A stretch of 64,000 nucleotides of DNA from positions 55,324 to 119,323 of the forward strand of contig NZ_VJXY01000001.1 of the NCBI RefSeq assembly GCF_014831675.1, in the 5' to 3' direction. The stretch comes from Komarekiella delphini-convector SJRDD-AB1. GTDB lineage: Bacteria; Cyanobacteriota; Cyanobacteriia; Cyanobacteriales; Nostocaceae. Numbering within the stretch: position 1 is the first letter of the stretch; each line of letters starts with the position of its first letter. Below the pieces are notes generated by a model, which was given only the letters and a program-made list of their open reading frames with translations, was not told where the DNA came from and ran no database searches. Of the stretch, positions 9,823 through 17,988 are shown piece after piece. A program made the translations under genes and the position numbers.

Positions 9823-9858
9823 GCTGAATACTTGCTCATCGAAACACTCCATTAGCAA

Positions 9859-10203
9859 ATAGCAATATCCACAAATTGAATATCCTTGATACTTTTATAT
9901 CTTTTCGGATTAATCTGACATCTATCAAAGGGTTAGTTAAACCCAGCTATATGTGTTTTACATTATTTTTGCTGACTCTGAAAGCTAAAAAGTTAAGCAC
10001 ATATTTAATTGTTACTAATTAAACTACAATATGTGAGTTATATATTAAGATGCTACACATTTGGTATTGGTAAAATTTAATTATTAAAATCAAATCTAAC
10101 ACCTTACTGATCATGAGGCATAAAGCACCTTACGTGGATTTCAAAAATCAAATATGAGTCCTATAGATTGCATTTAATCTTATCAGTGAAAAGTTAAAAC
10201 ATC
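9859..10203. other. AT-rich gap, no gene seen
   Basis: The 345 bases between the multi-domain regulator and the hybrid kinase contain no plausible coding frame, strong hairpin or repeat. It presumably holds the promoter of the regulator, transcribed leftward. Its size argues against simple co-transcription with the kinase. Confidence 0.5.
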
Positions 10204-12372
10204 TTAAAGTTTACCAGACATTTTACCCAGGCTGGCAACAACTGCAATTAGCTCAGCGGCTCTAACTGGTTTCGCTACGTGTAGCTGAAATCCTGCTGCT
10301 AATGCTTTTCTGTAATCTTCTACTCTGGCGTACCCTGTTAGTGCAACAGCAGGAATGCCTCCGCCTAGCTCTGGTTCAAGTTCTCTGATTTTACGTATCA
10401 GCGCGTAGCCATCTTCATCTGGCATTCCAATGTCGCTGATTAACACATCTGGATGTAATTCTTCTAGTGCCTGAAGTGCCTGCCTTGTAGAGCTAAAAGC
10501 AGTAACTTCCGCTCCACACTCTTCGAGTACTACGGTAATCCACTGCCGCACATCCGCCTCGTCATCTACAACTAGCACTTGCAAGCCAGTAAGAGGGCTG
10601 GGGACTAAAGGCTGGGGAACTCGGGGCCCCCTTTGGGGATAAGGGGCAATGGGGACTAGAAATTGGGGAGATGAGGGTGGAGTGTCAGTTATTCTCTCCT
10701 GCTCCTCTGCTCGTCTACTTTCTTCTAAAACGGGCAACTTGACTGTAAATGTTGCTCCTTGCCCTATTCCTTGGCTTTGGGCTTGGATTGTGCCACCATG
10801 CAGTTCTATCACATGATGTGCGATCGCCAGCCCTAAACCCAGTCCTTTATTTGACCGAGTATGGCTACTATCTGCTTGGCAAAAGCGCTCAAATACGTGC
10901 GGTAAAAAGTCAGCACTGATACCCTGGCCTGTATCACTCACTTGAATTTGAGCATAGTTAGAGATTGGGTATTGAGGAAAATTTTCCCCAATACCCAATC
11001 CCTTTGACAACCGCACCTCAATTCGTCCGCCGTTGGGTGTAAATTTGATCGCATTGGTGAGTAGATTTAACACAACTTGTTGCAAGCGGTCTGAGTCGCC
11101 CCAAATTTTTTTTCTTGAAGTATCAAGTATAGATTCAATTTGAATATCTTTAGCATCAGCCAGTGATTGTACAACTTCAATTGCGGCTGTAATCACTTCC
11201 ACTAAATCTACCAAGCCAATGGAGAGTGAAAGCTCTCCTCTAACAATACGTGAAATATCAAGTAAGTCTTCAATAAGTTGCATTTGCAAATTAGCATTGC
11301 GTTCAATTGTCTCCAGCGCGAGATTTGCTCTAGCGTTATCTAACGCACCCGTTTGCAACATCCCCGCCCAACCGATAATTGCAGTCATAGGAGTACGTAA
11401 TTCATGAGAAACTATTGCCAAAAAGTCGTCCTTGGAACGATTTGCCGCTTCTGCTGCACTTTGTGCCGCTTCGCTAACGGCGCGTGCAGCTTGTTCTCGC
11501 AGCAGCAGTTGCTCTTTTTCTTCCTCGGCTTGTTTGCGCTCAGTAATATCTTGCATGATTTTAGAGAAGCCGCGCAGATTTCCATTTTCATCTCGTAAAG
11601 GTGTGATTACACAATGCGCCCAGAAAAATGTCCCATCTTTGCGGATATGCCAACGATTTTCCCGCGAAAAACCTTCAGTTATGGCTTGTCTCAATGCTTG
11701 TTGTGGTTGTCCACGCTCAATTGCTTCGGGTGAAAAAATCAACTCAAAAGGTTGACCAATAATTTCTGCTTCTTGATAGCCTAAAATACGTTCTGCTCCA
11801 ATGTTCCAACTAGTAAATTTACCATTTGGATCTAGCATAAAAATTGCGTAATTAGTGACTCCTTCTATTAACAAGCGATAACGTTCTTCACTTTGACGCA
11901 GACTGTCTTGACTTTCACGTAGACGCTCATAATTTTGTAGGGCTGTTCGCGCATTAATTAGGGCTTGCGATCGCGCCTGACGTAGTGCAGAGTTAAGTGA
12001 GCTAATCAACAATCCTACTAACACAAACTGAAGTAAACCCACTATACTAAACCCACTCACAGCCAGAGAATAAAAAGGTGGTAAAAAGAAGTAGGCGCAG
12101 ACTATAGCAGACAAAAAAGTTGCTAATAATCCTGGATTTAAACCGCCATACCAGGAACTAACCATGACAGCAGCTAAAAACAGTGGGTAAATCGAATTGA
12201 GCTTGTGTAGCTGCCATAGAAGCAGCGTCAGTAGTAAAGCCAGTAAAACGCTTAAGAATGCAATGCCATAACCTTGTAGTTGCGATCGCGTAGCGTCTCC
12301 GTAGGAGAATCGCCATTCGCGAAGCGTTCCGTAGGAAAGGCGGGACGAAGCCCATCGCGTCAATCTCCACAT
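10204..12372 (-). CDS. Hybrid sensor histidine kinase (membrane region, PAS, HisKA, HATPase, REC)
   Basis: The N-terminal third has four hydrophobic helices resembling the KdpD/DUF4118 membrane module (about 35-130). A PAS domain follows (about 160-280), then HisKA with FLAIVSHELRTPM around residue 323. The ATPase domain shows LLTNAIKFTPNGG, DTGQGIS and GLGLGLAI. The C-terminal receiver contains DVLISDIGMPDEDG. It should autophosphorylate and pass phosphate to its own receiver, then probably to a neighbouring regulator. Two dispersed repeats lie inside the coding sequence: one supplies residues about 5-31, including the start region, and one the linker at about 567-588. The original start may therefore have been lost or replaced. 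Confidence 0.9.
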   Translation of the reverse strand: MWRLTRWASSRLSYGTLREWRFSYGDATRSQLQGYGIAFLSVLLALLLTLLLWQLHKLNSIYPLFLAAVMVSSWYGGLNPGLLATFLSAIVCAYFFLPPFYSLAVSGFSIVGLLQFVLVGLLISSLNSALRQARSQALINARTALQNYERLRESQDSLRQSEERYRLLIEGVTNYAIFMLDPNGKFTSWNIGAERILGYQEAEIIGQPFELIFSPEAIERGQPQQALRQAITEGFSRENRWHIRKDGTFFWAHCVITPLRDENGNLRGFSKIMQDITERKQAEEEKEQLLLREQAARAVSEAAQSAAEAANRSKDDFLAIVSHELRTPMTAIIGWAGMLQTGALDNARANLALETIERNANLQMQLIEDLLDISRIVRGELSLSIGLVDLVEVITAAIEVVQSLADAKDIQIESILDTSRKKIWGDSDRLQQVVLNLLTNAIKFTPNGGRIEVRLSKGLGIGENFPQYPISNYAQIQVSDTGQGISADFLPHVFERFCQADSSHTRSNKGLGLGLAIAHHVIELHGGTIQAQSQGIGQGATFTVKLPVLEESRRAEEQERITDTPPSSPQFLVPIAPYPQRGPRVPQPLVPSPLTGLQVLVVDDEADVRQWITVVLEECGAEVTAFSSTRQALQALEELHPDVLISDIGMPDEDGYALIRKIRELEPELGGGIPAVALTGYARVEDYRKALAAGFQLHVAKPVRAAELIAVVASLGKMSGKL
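10610..10690. repeat. Dispersed G/C-rich repeat inside the kinase gene
   Basis: The stretch containing GGGGAACTCGGGGCCCCCT, followed by GGGGATAAGGGGCAATGGGG, recurs almost unchanged in the gap near 30721-30780. In the kinase frame it encodes PIAPYPQRGPRVPQ, placed between the ATPase and receiver domains, so the insertion kept the frame. It is a noncoding repeat turned into an interdomain linker. Confidence 0.7.
12282..12360. repeat. Dispersed repeat forming the kinase N-terminus
   Basis: A stretch with GCGATCGCGTAGCGTCTCC, CGTAGGAG, and GCGTTCCGTAGGAAAGGCGG carries the short words of repeats scattered in this genome; a related piece is at 61636-61705. Read on the minus strand it gives SYGTLRE, the same peptide that the 61.6-kb copy would give. 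The first 31 kinase residues are therefore repeat-derived. Confidence 0.65.
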
Positions 12373-12410
12373 TTTCTATTACTTCTGGTTATGCCATAGG
12401 TTTATTAGGG

Positions 12411-12430
12411 TTCTGCACGAGTTTTCCACT
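12411..12430. promoter_or_regulatory. Candidate operator, weaker copy of the double TCCAC motif
   Basis: TTCTGCACGAGTTTTCCACT lies between the hybrid kinase and the CheY-like regulator. It matches the motif found at 13090-13109 and 13976-13995, except that the first half is TGCAC instead of TCCAC. The halves are 11 bases apart, one helical turn. No binding protein is known from the sequence. Confidence 0.4.
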
Positions 12431-12554
12431 TTCGAGTTTTATCTTAGAAAATGAACCTTAAGAATATGGTATTTCTAAACAGTGCCCCTCACGATATTGG
12501 AGAAATTGAAGTAGGCAACAATAATAATTTCAAACTCCAAGGAAGATAATAATA

Positions 12555-12926
12555 ATGAATACTAAACAAATTTTAGTTATTGATGATGAAGATGACATCC
12601 GTCAATTGATTCAGACTTGTCTAGAAATAATGGGGGGCTGGAAGGTGTTGACTGCTACTTCAGGTAATCAAGGATTACTCTTAGCTCAGTCATCTCAACC
12701 CGATGCCATCCTTTTGGATGTAATGATGCCTGATATGGATGGTTTAACAACTTTTCAACAACTACAGGCTAATCAAACAACTAAACATATACCTGTGATT
12801 TTGCTGACAGCTAGGGGGCGCACAACTGACCAGCGTTTATTTACTCAACTCGGCGTTAGAGGCATAATCAGTAAACCTTTCAATCCTCAAAAACTAGCTG
12901 TTCAAGTAGCAGCAGCCTTGAACTAA
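12555..12926 (+). CDS. CheY-like single-domain response regulator
   Basis: All 123 residues form one receiver domain. Its acidic pocket is IDDEDD (residues 9-14), the phospho-acceptor is in AILLDVMMPDMDG (near 53), then LLTARG supplies the conserved Thr, and SKPFNP the Lys. There is no output domain, so it acts by binding a partner or as a phosphate carrier. AAGGAAG lies about 10 bases before the ATG. It is divergent from the hybrid kinase, with about 180 bp between them, which makes that kinase its likely partner. Confidence 0.9.
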   Translation: MNTKQILVIDDEDDIRQLIQTCLEIMGGWKVLTATSGNQGLLLAQSSQPDAILLDVMMPDMDGLTTFQQLQANQTTKHIPVILLTARGRTTDQRLFTQLGVRGIISKPFNPQKLAVQVAAALN

Positions 12927-13052
12927 AGTAAATTTAAAAATCATACCGACTGTTTCAAGTTCAACTATTCTTACCTCTAAATTGAATAACGCTAGCACCT
13001 AAATTTTTAAGCATCTTTGCTTGAGAATTAGTCTATCTATAGTTTTATAAAC

Positions 13053-13110
13053 CTATTTCCTAAGTAGTAGTTTTTTTAAAAAATATCTATTCTCCACTAG
13101 TTTTCCACCT
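13053..13110 (+). promoter_or_regulatory. Candidate promoter/operator upstream of the DUF3611 gene
   Basis: The block begins TATTTCCTAAGTAGTAGTTT and ends CTCCACTAGTTTTCCACC. It is conserved with 13941-13995, upstream of the next gene. Both copies have TATTTC, a GTAGTA word, a spacer and a pair of TCCAC words 11 bases apart. It lies about 210 bases before the DUF3611 start. The conserved spacing suggests shared regulation, perhaps by the adjacent regulators (inference). Confidence 0.5.
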
Positions 13111-13318
13111 TTTTTATTTAATTTAGAAATCACTTGGTTTAGTAATCCTATCTGAATTTGTGAAAATTATTTTTTATCAATAGACGCGTTCTCCATTAAA
13201 CATTGCCGCAGGTCAGCGTCTTACGGTAAGGGTATTCATAAAGACATGGAGAACACACAGAAAGATTTTCACAAGTGATTTAGGACTGCTATGTTAGCTC
13301 TTGATTTAGGAAGTGTAA

Positions 13319-13888
13319 ATGTTAAATAATTCAGAATCCTTTTCACGTCCACCGAGCAAACAAGAATTTGCTGCTACCTTTCGTTTAGTAAGTCAAATTA
13401 GCTTTTGGGTACAGTTATTGCTAGGTGGTATTTCTGCCATTACTTTGTTATTAGCATCCTTTAGCCGTAATATTACTACTCAAACAAGCAATGCAGGCAT
13501 AGGGTTTGGTATATTTTTAGCTATTGTTGGTATTTTATTGCTGTGCTTTCGAGTATACTGGGCTTTCCGTTATAGGAAGTTAGCTAAACTTTTACAAACA
13601 CCAAATTCTCAAAACCATCCTAAGAGAGAAGACGTAATTCAAAATTTACGAATTGGATTAATTGTGAGTTTAGTAGGTATATTAATAGCTTTTATTGCTT
13701 CGGAAGCGACAGTTGCAATCATATTAGGAAAAACATTAGCTCAACCTCAAGGTGTCGCAATTTATCAACCGGAAAATGTCATTCGTTCGCTAGATATTTT
13801 TGTAATGTTAGCAAATGTCAACATGATTGGCGCTCACTTTTTTGGAGGAGTTACTTCTCTTGGTCTACTCTATTGGGTAGAAGAATAA
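13319..13888 (+). CDS. DUF3611 family membrane protein
   Basis: This 189-residue protein has four hydrophobic segments, at about 28-50, 62-82, 112-135 and 150-180. It opens with a polar region, and the FAATFRLVSQISFWVQLLLG stretch is typical of the cyanobacterial/plastid DUF3611 family. The function is unknown, and members are thought to be in thylakoid or inner membranes. AGGAAG precedes the ATG by 5 bases. A conserved upstream block shared with the next gene suggests it belongs to a small regulon next to the two-component genes. Confidence 0.85.
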   Translation: MLNNSESFSRPPSKQEFAATFRLVSQISFWVQLLLGGISAITLLLASFSRNITTQTSNAGIGFGIFLAIVGILLLCFRVYWAFRYRKLAKLLQTPNSQNHPKREDVIQNLRIGLIVSLVGILIAFIASEATVAIILGKTLAQPQGVAIYQPENVIRSLDIFVMLANVNMIGAHFFGGVTSLGLLYWVEE

Positions 13889-13940
13889 TCGATTCTATAT
13901 TTGTTCATGTCGCTAGCTATTACTATTGAAGTAGTAATGC

Positions 13941-13995
13941 TATTTCTAAAGTAGTATTTGTGAAAGGTGTTTGAATTCTCCACGAATTTTCCACC
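13941..13995 (+). promoter_or_regulatory. Candidate promoter/operator upstream of the secreted protein gene
   Basis: The block begins TATTTCTAAAGTAGTATTTG and ends TTCTCCACGAATTTTCCACC, about 225 bases before the next start codon. It matches the block at 13053-13110 over about 55 bases. The two TCCAC words are again 11 bases apart. Confidence 0.5.
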
Positions 13996-14218
13996 ATTAA
14001 GACTTAACCTCAAAATACAGTCTGTTTTTCATAACTCCTTTTTGGGTTGAGCGGCTCAACTTTACCTAAATTACATTTCAAAGATTTAGGTTATTACAAA
14101 AATCATAGTCAGATATTTGCTCTGGGTATGTATTAGCTTATTTTTACATCTAGTGACAGATGTAACTCTTCTAATATTCAATTGAAAAAATTACCAGGAG
14201 GTATTTCAGGAGGCATTT

Positions 14219-14863
14219 ATGTACAGCAAGTTAAATCATGTTGTTTTGAAAAAAATTGGATTATTAGGAACAATTTTTGGAGGTTTAATAGTTGGTTGGT
14301 CTGCAATTCCTCAATCGGCATTAGCGCAGCAACAAACTTCTAAGATTAACCCTTGTCCTAGTATTTTCTACGAAGAACCACACCGTAATCGAGTCTTGGT
14401 TCCAGCAGGATGTCCACCAAATGCTGCAACTTTAAGATTCGGAGGACAACAGCAAACTACTGGTTCTCAGAGTGTTATTGTTCCTGTTTATCCTATGAAT
14501 GGAAGACGCTCAATTATACAACCACCGTTTTCAGAAAGTAGGCAAAGTGCAATTGCAACTCTTACACCAACAGCAGGTACAGTCAATGTGAGATTGAAAA
14601 ATAACACAAATGCTGGTATCTCTTATCAAGCAATTGGTCATACACAGCCTCGATTTCTCGCAGGTGGACAAGAGTTTGTTTTACGGAATCTACCAACCCC
14701 TATCAGTATCACTTTGGTTCGTCAAGATGGTGGACTACTAAAAGTTATGCCTATGTCTACCTCAGAGGGTACACTTGCAGTCTCGTTAGATGAAACAACC
14801 AACTTCGATAACAACCAAGGCGTATTGAGAATTCAAAAGGATGGTCAAGTCTTTTTGAATTAG
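14219..14863 (+). CDS. Secreted protein of unknown function
   Basis: A signal peptide is clear: a basic start, a hydrophobic core GLLGTIFGGLIVGW and a likely cleavage after SALA near residue 37. The mature protein of about 177 residues has two cysteines (NPCPSIF and AGCPPNAA) that could form a disulfide. The C-terminal half resembles a small beta-sandwich (TVNVRLKNNTNAGISYQAIG). The RBS AGGAGG sits close to the ATG and is repeated once just upstream. Homologues are probably confined to cyanobacteria. It shares the double TCCAC upstream block with DUF3611, hinting at an envelope stress role. Confidence 0.75.
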   Translation: MYSKLNHVVLKKIGLLGTIFGGLIVGWSAIPQSALAQQQTSKINPCPSIFYEEPHRNRVLVPAGCPPNAATLRFGGQQQTTGSQSVIVPVYPMNGRRSIIQPPFSESRQSAIATLTPTAGTVNVRLKNNTNAGISYQAIGHTQPRFLAGGQEFVLRNLPTPISITLVRQDGGLLKVMPMSTSEGTLAVSLDETTNFDNNQGVLRIQKDGQVFLN

Positions 14864-15062
14864 TGTAGTTTTACCGCCGCATTGATTTTGAATACGTTAA
14901 AACGCTGGCTACAAAAAATCAAAAGTTTTGTAGTCTTCCAATAATATCAGGTTCGGTTGAAAACTCATTACTCAGACTGATGCAAACACATAGTGAGTTT
15001 TAAATAATAAGTCGTGATCTGAACTTGATAGAAATATAGTCAACTTGAATGGAGATTTTGAA

Positions 15063-15866
15063 ATGACCAACTTTCTTCAAACTAAATGGAGTTCTAAAGG
15101 GGCTATTACTTTAGCACTTTTTGCAGTGCTGCTTGGAGCTTGTACCAACAATTTAGAGCGAGAAGCCGCAGTACCAGAAACCAACGTTACTACAGAGGAA
15201 GTCGCAGACAATACAAAGCAACTAATCGGTAAAACTGTAACAGTTAGAAGTACACCCATCAGAAAACTGGGCCCATCGACTTTCACAATTAGCGATAAGC
15301 AATTTTTTGGCACTGAACCGATTTTAGTTGTGAATGCTTCAGGTAAAGTTTTTACCCTGCCTACTGATCCAAATACACCAATTCAAGCGACAGGCCCAGT
15401 TCGTCAATTTGTGGTTGCAGATATTAATCGAGATTACAATTTGGGCTTAGATCCAAACTTGTATAAAGAGTATGAAACTCGACCTGCAATTATTGCTCAA
15501 TCAATTGCACTTGCTCCTAAACCGGGTGAAATTACCACAAACCCCAACTTATATTATGGTAAGAACTTGGCGGTAACAGGCGAAGTAGAAGACATTAGAA
15601 ACGCGAATTCTTTCACTCTAGATGAAGACAAGTTGTTTGGCGGGCAAGATTTGTTAGTGATACGCGCCGGTACTCCGAAAGCAACTGTCAACGAAGGTGA
15701 GAAAGTCGCTGTAACAGGTGTGTTGCGTCCGTTTGTTGTAGCTGAATTAGAACGAGAATATAACCTCAAATGGGATTTGACTTTACAGAAGCAGCTAGAA
15801 GCAGAGTACAGAAATAAACCTGTGTTAGTTGCGGATGGAGTTTACCCCTCAGCAATTCCGCAATAA
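15063..15866 (+). CDS. Lipoprotein with two repeated OB-like domains
   Basis: The ATG at 15063 is preceded by GGAG and gives a clean lipoprotein signal ending LLGAC. An upstream start at 15045 would add six residues. The mature protein is a tandem duplication. Each half starts with a GKTVTV/GKNLAV strand, has an F-T-I/L-D element, then V-R-Q/P-FVVA(D/E)...R(D/E)YNL. The halves probably form small beta barrels binding a ligand or partner in the periplasm. No function is known. A decayed relative of one half lies at 17623-17847, beyond the HhoA gene, so this gene probably existed in more than one copy here. Confidence 0.8.
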   Translation: MTNFLQTKWSSKGAITLALFAVLLGACTNNLEREAAVPETNVTTEEVADNTKQLIGKTVTVRSTPIRKLGPSTFTISDKQFFGTEPILVVNASGKVFTLPTDPNTPIQATGPVRQFVVADINRDYNLGLDPNLYKEYETRPAIIAQSIALAPKPGEITTNPNLYYGKNLAVTGEVEDIRNANSFTLDEDKLFGGQDLLVIRAGTPKATVNEGEKVAVTGVLRPFVVAELEREYNLKWDLTLQKQLEAEYRNKPVLVADGVYPSAIPQ

Positions 15867-16006
15867 AGTATTTCTTAATATTGCTGAAAACCAGTATTGT
15901 CTATCAAGAAAGTTGCGCCAAGTAAAAGGTGATACTTGGGTACATTAGGCGAAACTGCATCCAGAGGAGCATATTTATGGTTTGGGGGAACGGGCCGCAC
16001 CTTTAA

Positions 16007-16141
16007 ATCTGCGATCGCAGTCTCGCAGAAGCTCAAGATGAATTTGAAGCCGATCAAAGAGGACTGAGGACTTTAGTCCGTACTGGTTATGCTCAGTCTG
16101 CAATGATTGCTTTACGGTCTTCTCCCAAGCTCTCGGGGTGA
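16007..16141 (+). pseudogene. Fragment of an M48-type metallopeptidase gene
   Basis: Open codons give EAQDEFEADQRGLRTLVRTG, then YAQSAMIAL, ending at a TGA. The EFEAD block is the third zinc-ligand motif of M48 peptidases, and the residues after it fit cyanobacterial M48 members. The HExxH domain is missing and an in-frame TAA precedes at 16004. It is thus a remnant of about 45 codons within the 419-bp gap before the HhoA gene. The rest of the gap (15867-16006) shows no intact gene; a minus-strand frame there ends LLLGATFLID and is not identified. Confidence 0.6.
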
Positions 16142-16285
16142 ACCTCCAGAGCAACTGACATTAGGTTAGGAGCGTCACCCAAAGGGCAAAAAGCAATGCC
16201 TATTGAGCAGAGTTTTAAAAACTGCTTTCTGCTTTACTTATCCACGTAGCATCCCGTAGGGAAAAGCTAAGAAAAAATCGATCCC

Positions 16286-17479
16286 ATGAACACTTCTTAT
16301 GACAACAAAACGAAAACTTACTTTTTGTTAGTTACTATTGGCATACTAGCAGTAGGATTTATCAGAGGATACTCAATAGATTTTTCTACAAAGCTTCGGT
16401 CTTCAGACATTACTTCTTTAATATCTCCAAAAATCATTCAGGAGCCAGAAAAGCAAAGTAACCTCTTTATTTTACCCACCGTTGGCGACACAAATTTTGT
16501 GGCTAAAGTTGTAGAAAAAGTGCAACCTGCGGTGGTTGAAATTAAGGTCGCCAGAAGTATAAGAACCCAGGTTTCAGATTGGTTTGATAATTCATTTCGG
16601 CGACATTTTTTTGGTGAAGACATACCAATACAAATACAGGAGAAAATTACACATCGTCTTGGCTCTGGTTTTGTTATCAATCCTAATGGTCAGATTCTTA
16701 CTAATGCTCATGTGGTCAAGAATGCCGATACGGTTATGGTATCGCTTCTCGATGGTCGTACTTTTGAGGGGAAAGTGCTGGGATTAGATTCTGTAACTGA
16801 TATCGCAGTTGTACAAATTCCTACTACTAATTTGCCATTCATAGAATTGGGAAATTCCGACTTTGTACAATCAGGTCAATGGGCGATCGCTATTGGTAAT
16901 CCCTTGGGTTTCCAAAGAAGTGTTACTGCTGGTATTATCAGTGCTGTAGACCGTTCTGCTAGAGATATAGGTATTTCTAATCAACATATTGGTATGATTC
17001 AAACTGATGCCGCTATTAACCCCGGAAACTCTGGCGGCCCACTGCTAAATGCTCGTGGGAAAGTTATTGGTGTAAATAGTGCTGTAATTTCTACGGCTCA
17101 GGGACTTGGCTTTGCTATTCCTATTAATACAGCTCAAAAAATTGCCCAGGAATTAATTACTAAGGGAAAAGTTGAATACCCTTATGTAGGTATTGAGATA
17201 CAGCCTAACAATAATTTCAACATTTTTGGCATCCAAAAACGAGGTGTTCTGATTGTCAATGTTGTTCCGGATTCTCCAGCAAACAAAGCAGGATTAAGAT
17301 TAAAAGATGTAATTCTAGAAATCAACAATCAGCCTGTGAATACAGTTGATGAAGTTATACAGTTAATAAAAGAAAGCCAGGTAGGTAGCAACTTAAAAAT
17401 ACAGGTATTGCGTAAATACAGACTTTTAAAACTAGCTTTAAAAATAGAAGAATTTCCTACTTTTACTGAAAAAGTATAG
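16286..17479 (+). CDS. HhoA/DegP-type serine protease with PDZ domain
   Basis: An N-terminal membrane segment or signal (YFLLVTIGILAVGFI) precedes a trypsin-like domain. The triad is His in ILTNAHVV (near residue 145), Asp in VTDIAVVQ (near 175) and Ser in NPGNSGGPLL (near 252). A single PDZ domain occupies the C-terminal 100 residues (GVLIVNVVPDSPANKAGLRL). Deg proteases degrade or refold damaged proteins in the periplasm or lumen and respond to heat and light stress. The 397-residue length is normal for cyanobacterial HhoA/HhoB/HtrA. It is closely similar to the frameshifted gene at 5319-6613, so this copy may carry the function alone. Confidence 0.92.
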   Translation: MNTSYDNKTKTYFLLVTIGILAVGFIRGYSIDFSTKLRSSDITSLISPKIIQEPEKQSNLFILPTVGDTNFVAKVVEKVQPAVVEIKVARSIRTQVSDWFDNSFRRHFFGEDIPIQIQEKITHRLGSGFVINPNGQILTNAHVVKNADTVMVSLLDGRTFEGKVLGLDSVTDIAVVQIPTTNLPFIELGNSDFVQSGQWAIAIGNPLGFQRSVTAGIISAVDRSARDIGISNQHIGMIQTDAAINPGNSGGPLLNARGKVIGVNSAVISTAQGLGFAIPINTAQKIAQELITKGKVEYPYVGIEIQPNNNFNIFGIQKRGVLIVNVVPDSPANKAGLRLKDVILEINNQPVNTVDEVIQLIKESQVGSNLKIQVLRKYRLLKLALKIEEFPTFTEKV

Positions 17480-17622
17480 CAGGCATTTAATATTTAATTT
17501 AAATTAATGATAAAGATAATATTTTTTTATTAATTGCAATTAAATAACACAATAATTGAAAATAAAACTTGTTGTCAATTTAGAAAGTTTTTGAATTATA
17601 CCAGAATATCTTAAATATTTAG

Positions 17623-17847
17623 GATACACAAATTTATGAATACAAAAAGTCAACATCAAGGGTTATTAATACGACTCCAGCAAAAGCAATTCAAGTGGGT
17701 AGTCGAGTTCAATTTACAGGAATTGTGCGTCGATTTGATAAAGACGAAATAGCTAAAAAATATAATCTAGACGCGGTTCGTTCAATTCCAGCATTCTCAG
17801 AAAATATGCTTGCGATTGTTGCTCCATCTACGAAAGTGTTGCAGTAA
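17623..17847 (+). pseudogene. Decayed copy of a lipoprotein OB-like domain
   Basis: The frame is open from 17623 to a TAA at 17845-17847 but has no ATG. It encodes GSRVQFTGIVRRFDKDEIAK followed by KYNLD, matching the second half of the lipoprotein at 15063-15866 (GEKVAVTGVLRPF, then EREYNLKWD). The N-terminal signal and first domain are missing. It sits in the 509-bp gap between the protease and the Nramp-like gene. The rest of the gap is AT-rich with no other structure. Confidence 0.6.
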
Positions 17848-17988
17848 AGGAAAATTGAAAATCACTGTTTTAAAGCAGTCTCAATGTGAGTGAGATAGCA
17901 AAAAATGAATCATCAAAGCGATGTCTAAGATGAGCTGCGCCTACGCAATTTATCAACACACACTAGTAACAAACAGCAACCACAAAAC

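Noticed and set aside
9823..9858. Extended start of the multi-domain regulator
   Set aside because: The 12 extra residues do not fit the receiver fold, which begins at MRILLVEDD.
15875..16057. 60-codon minus-strand frame before the HhoA gene
   Set aside because: Looks protein-like in part but no start signal or family, and it overlaps the M48 remnant on the other strand; kept only as a note.
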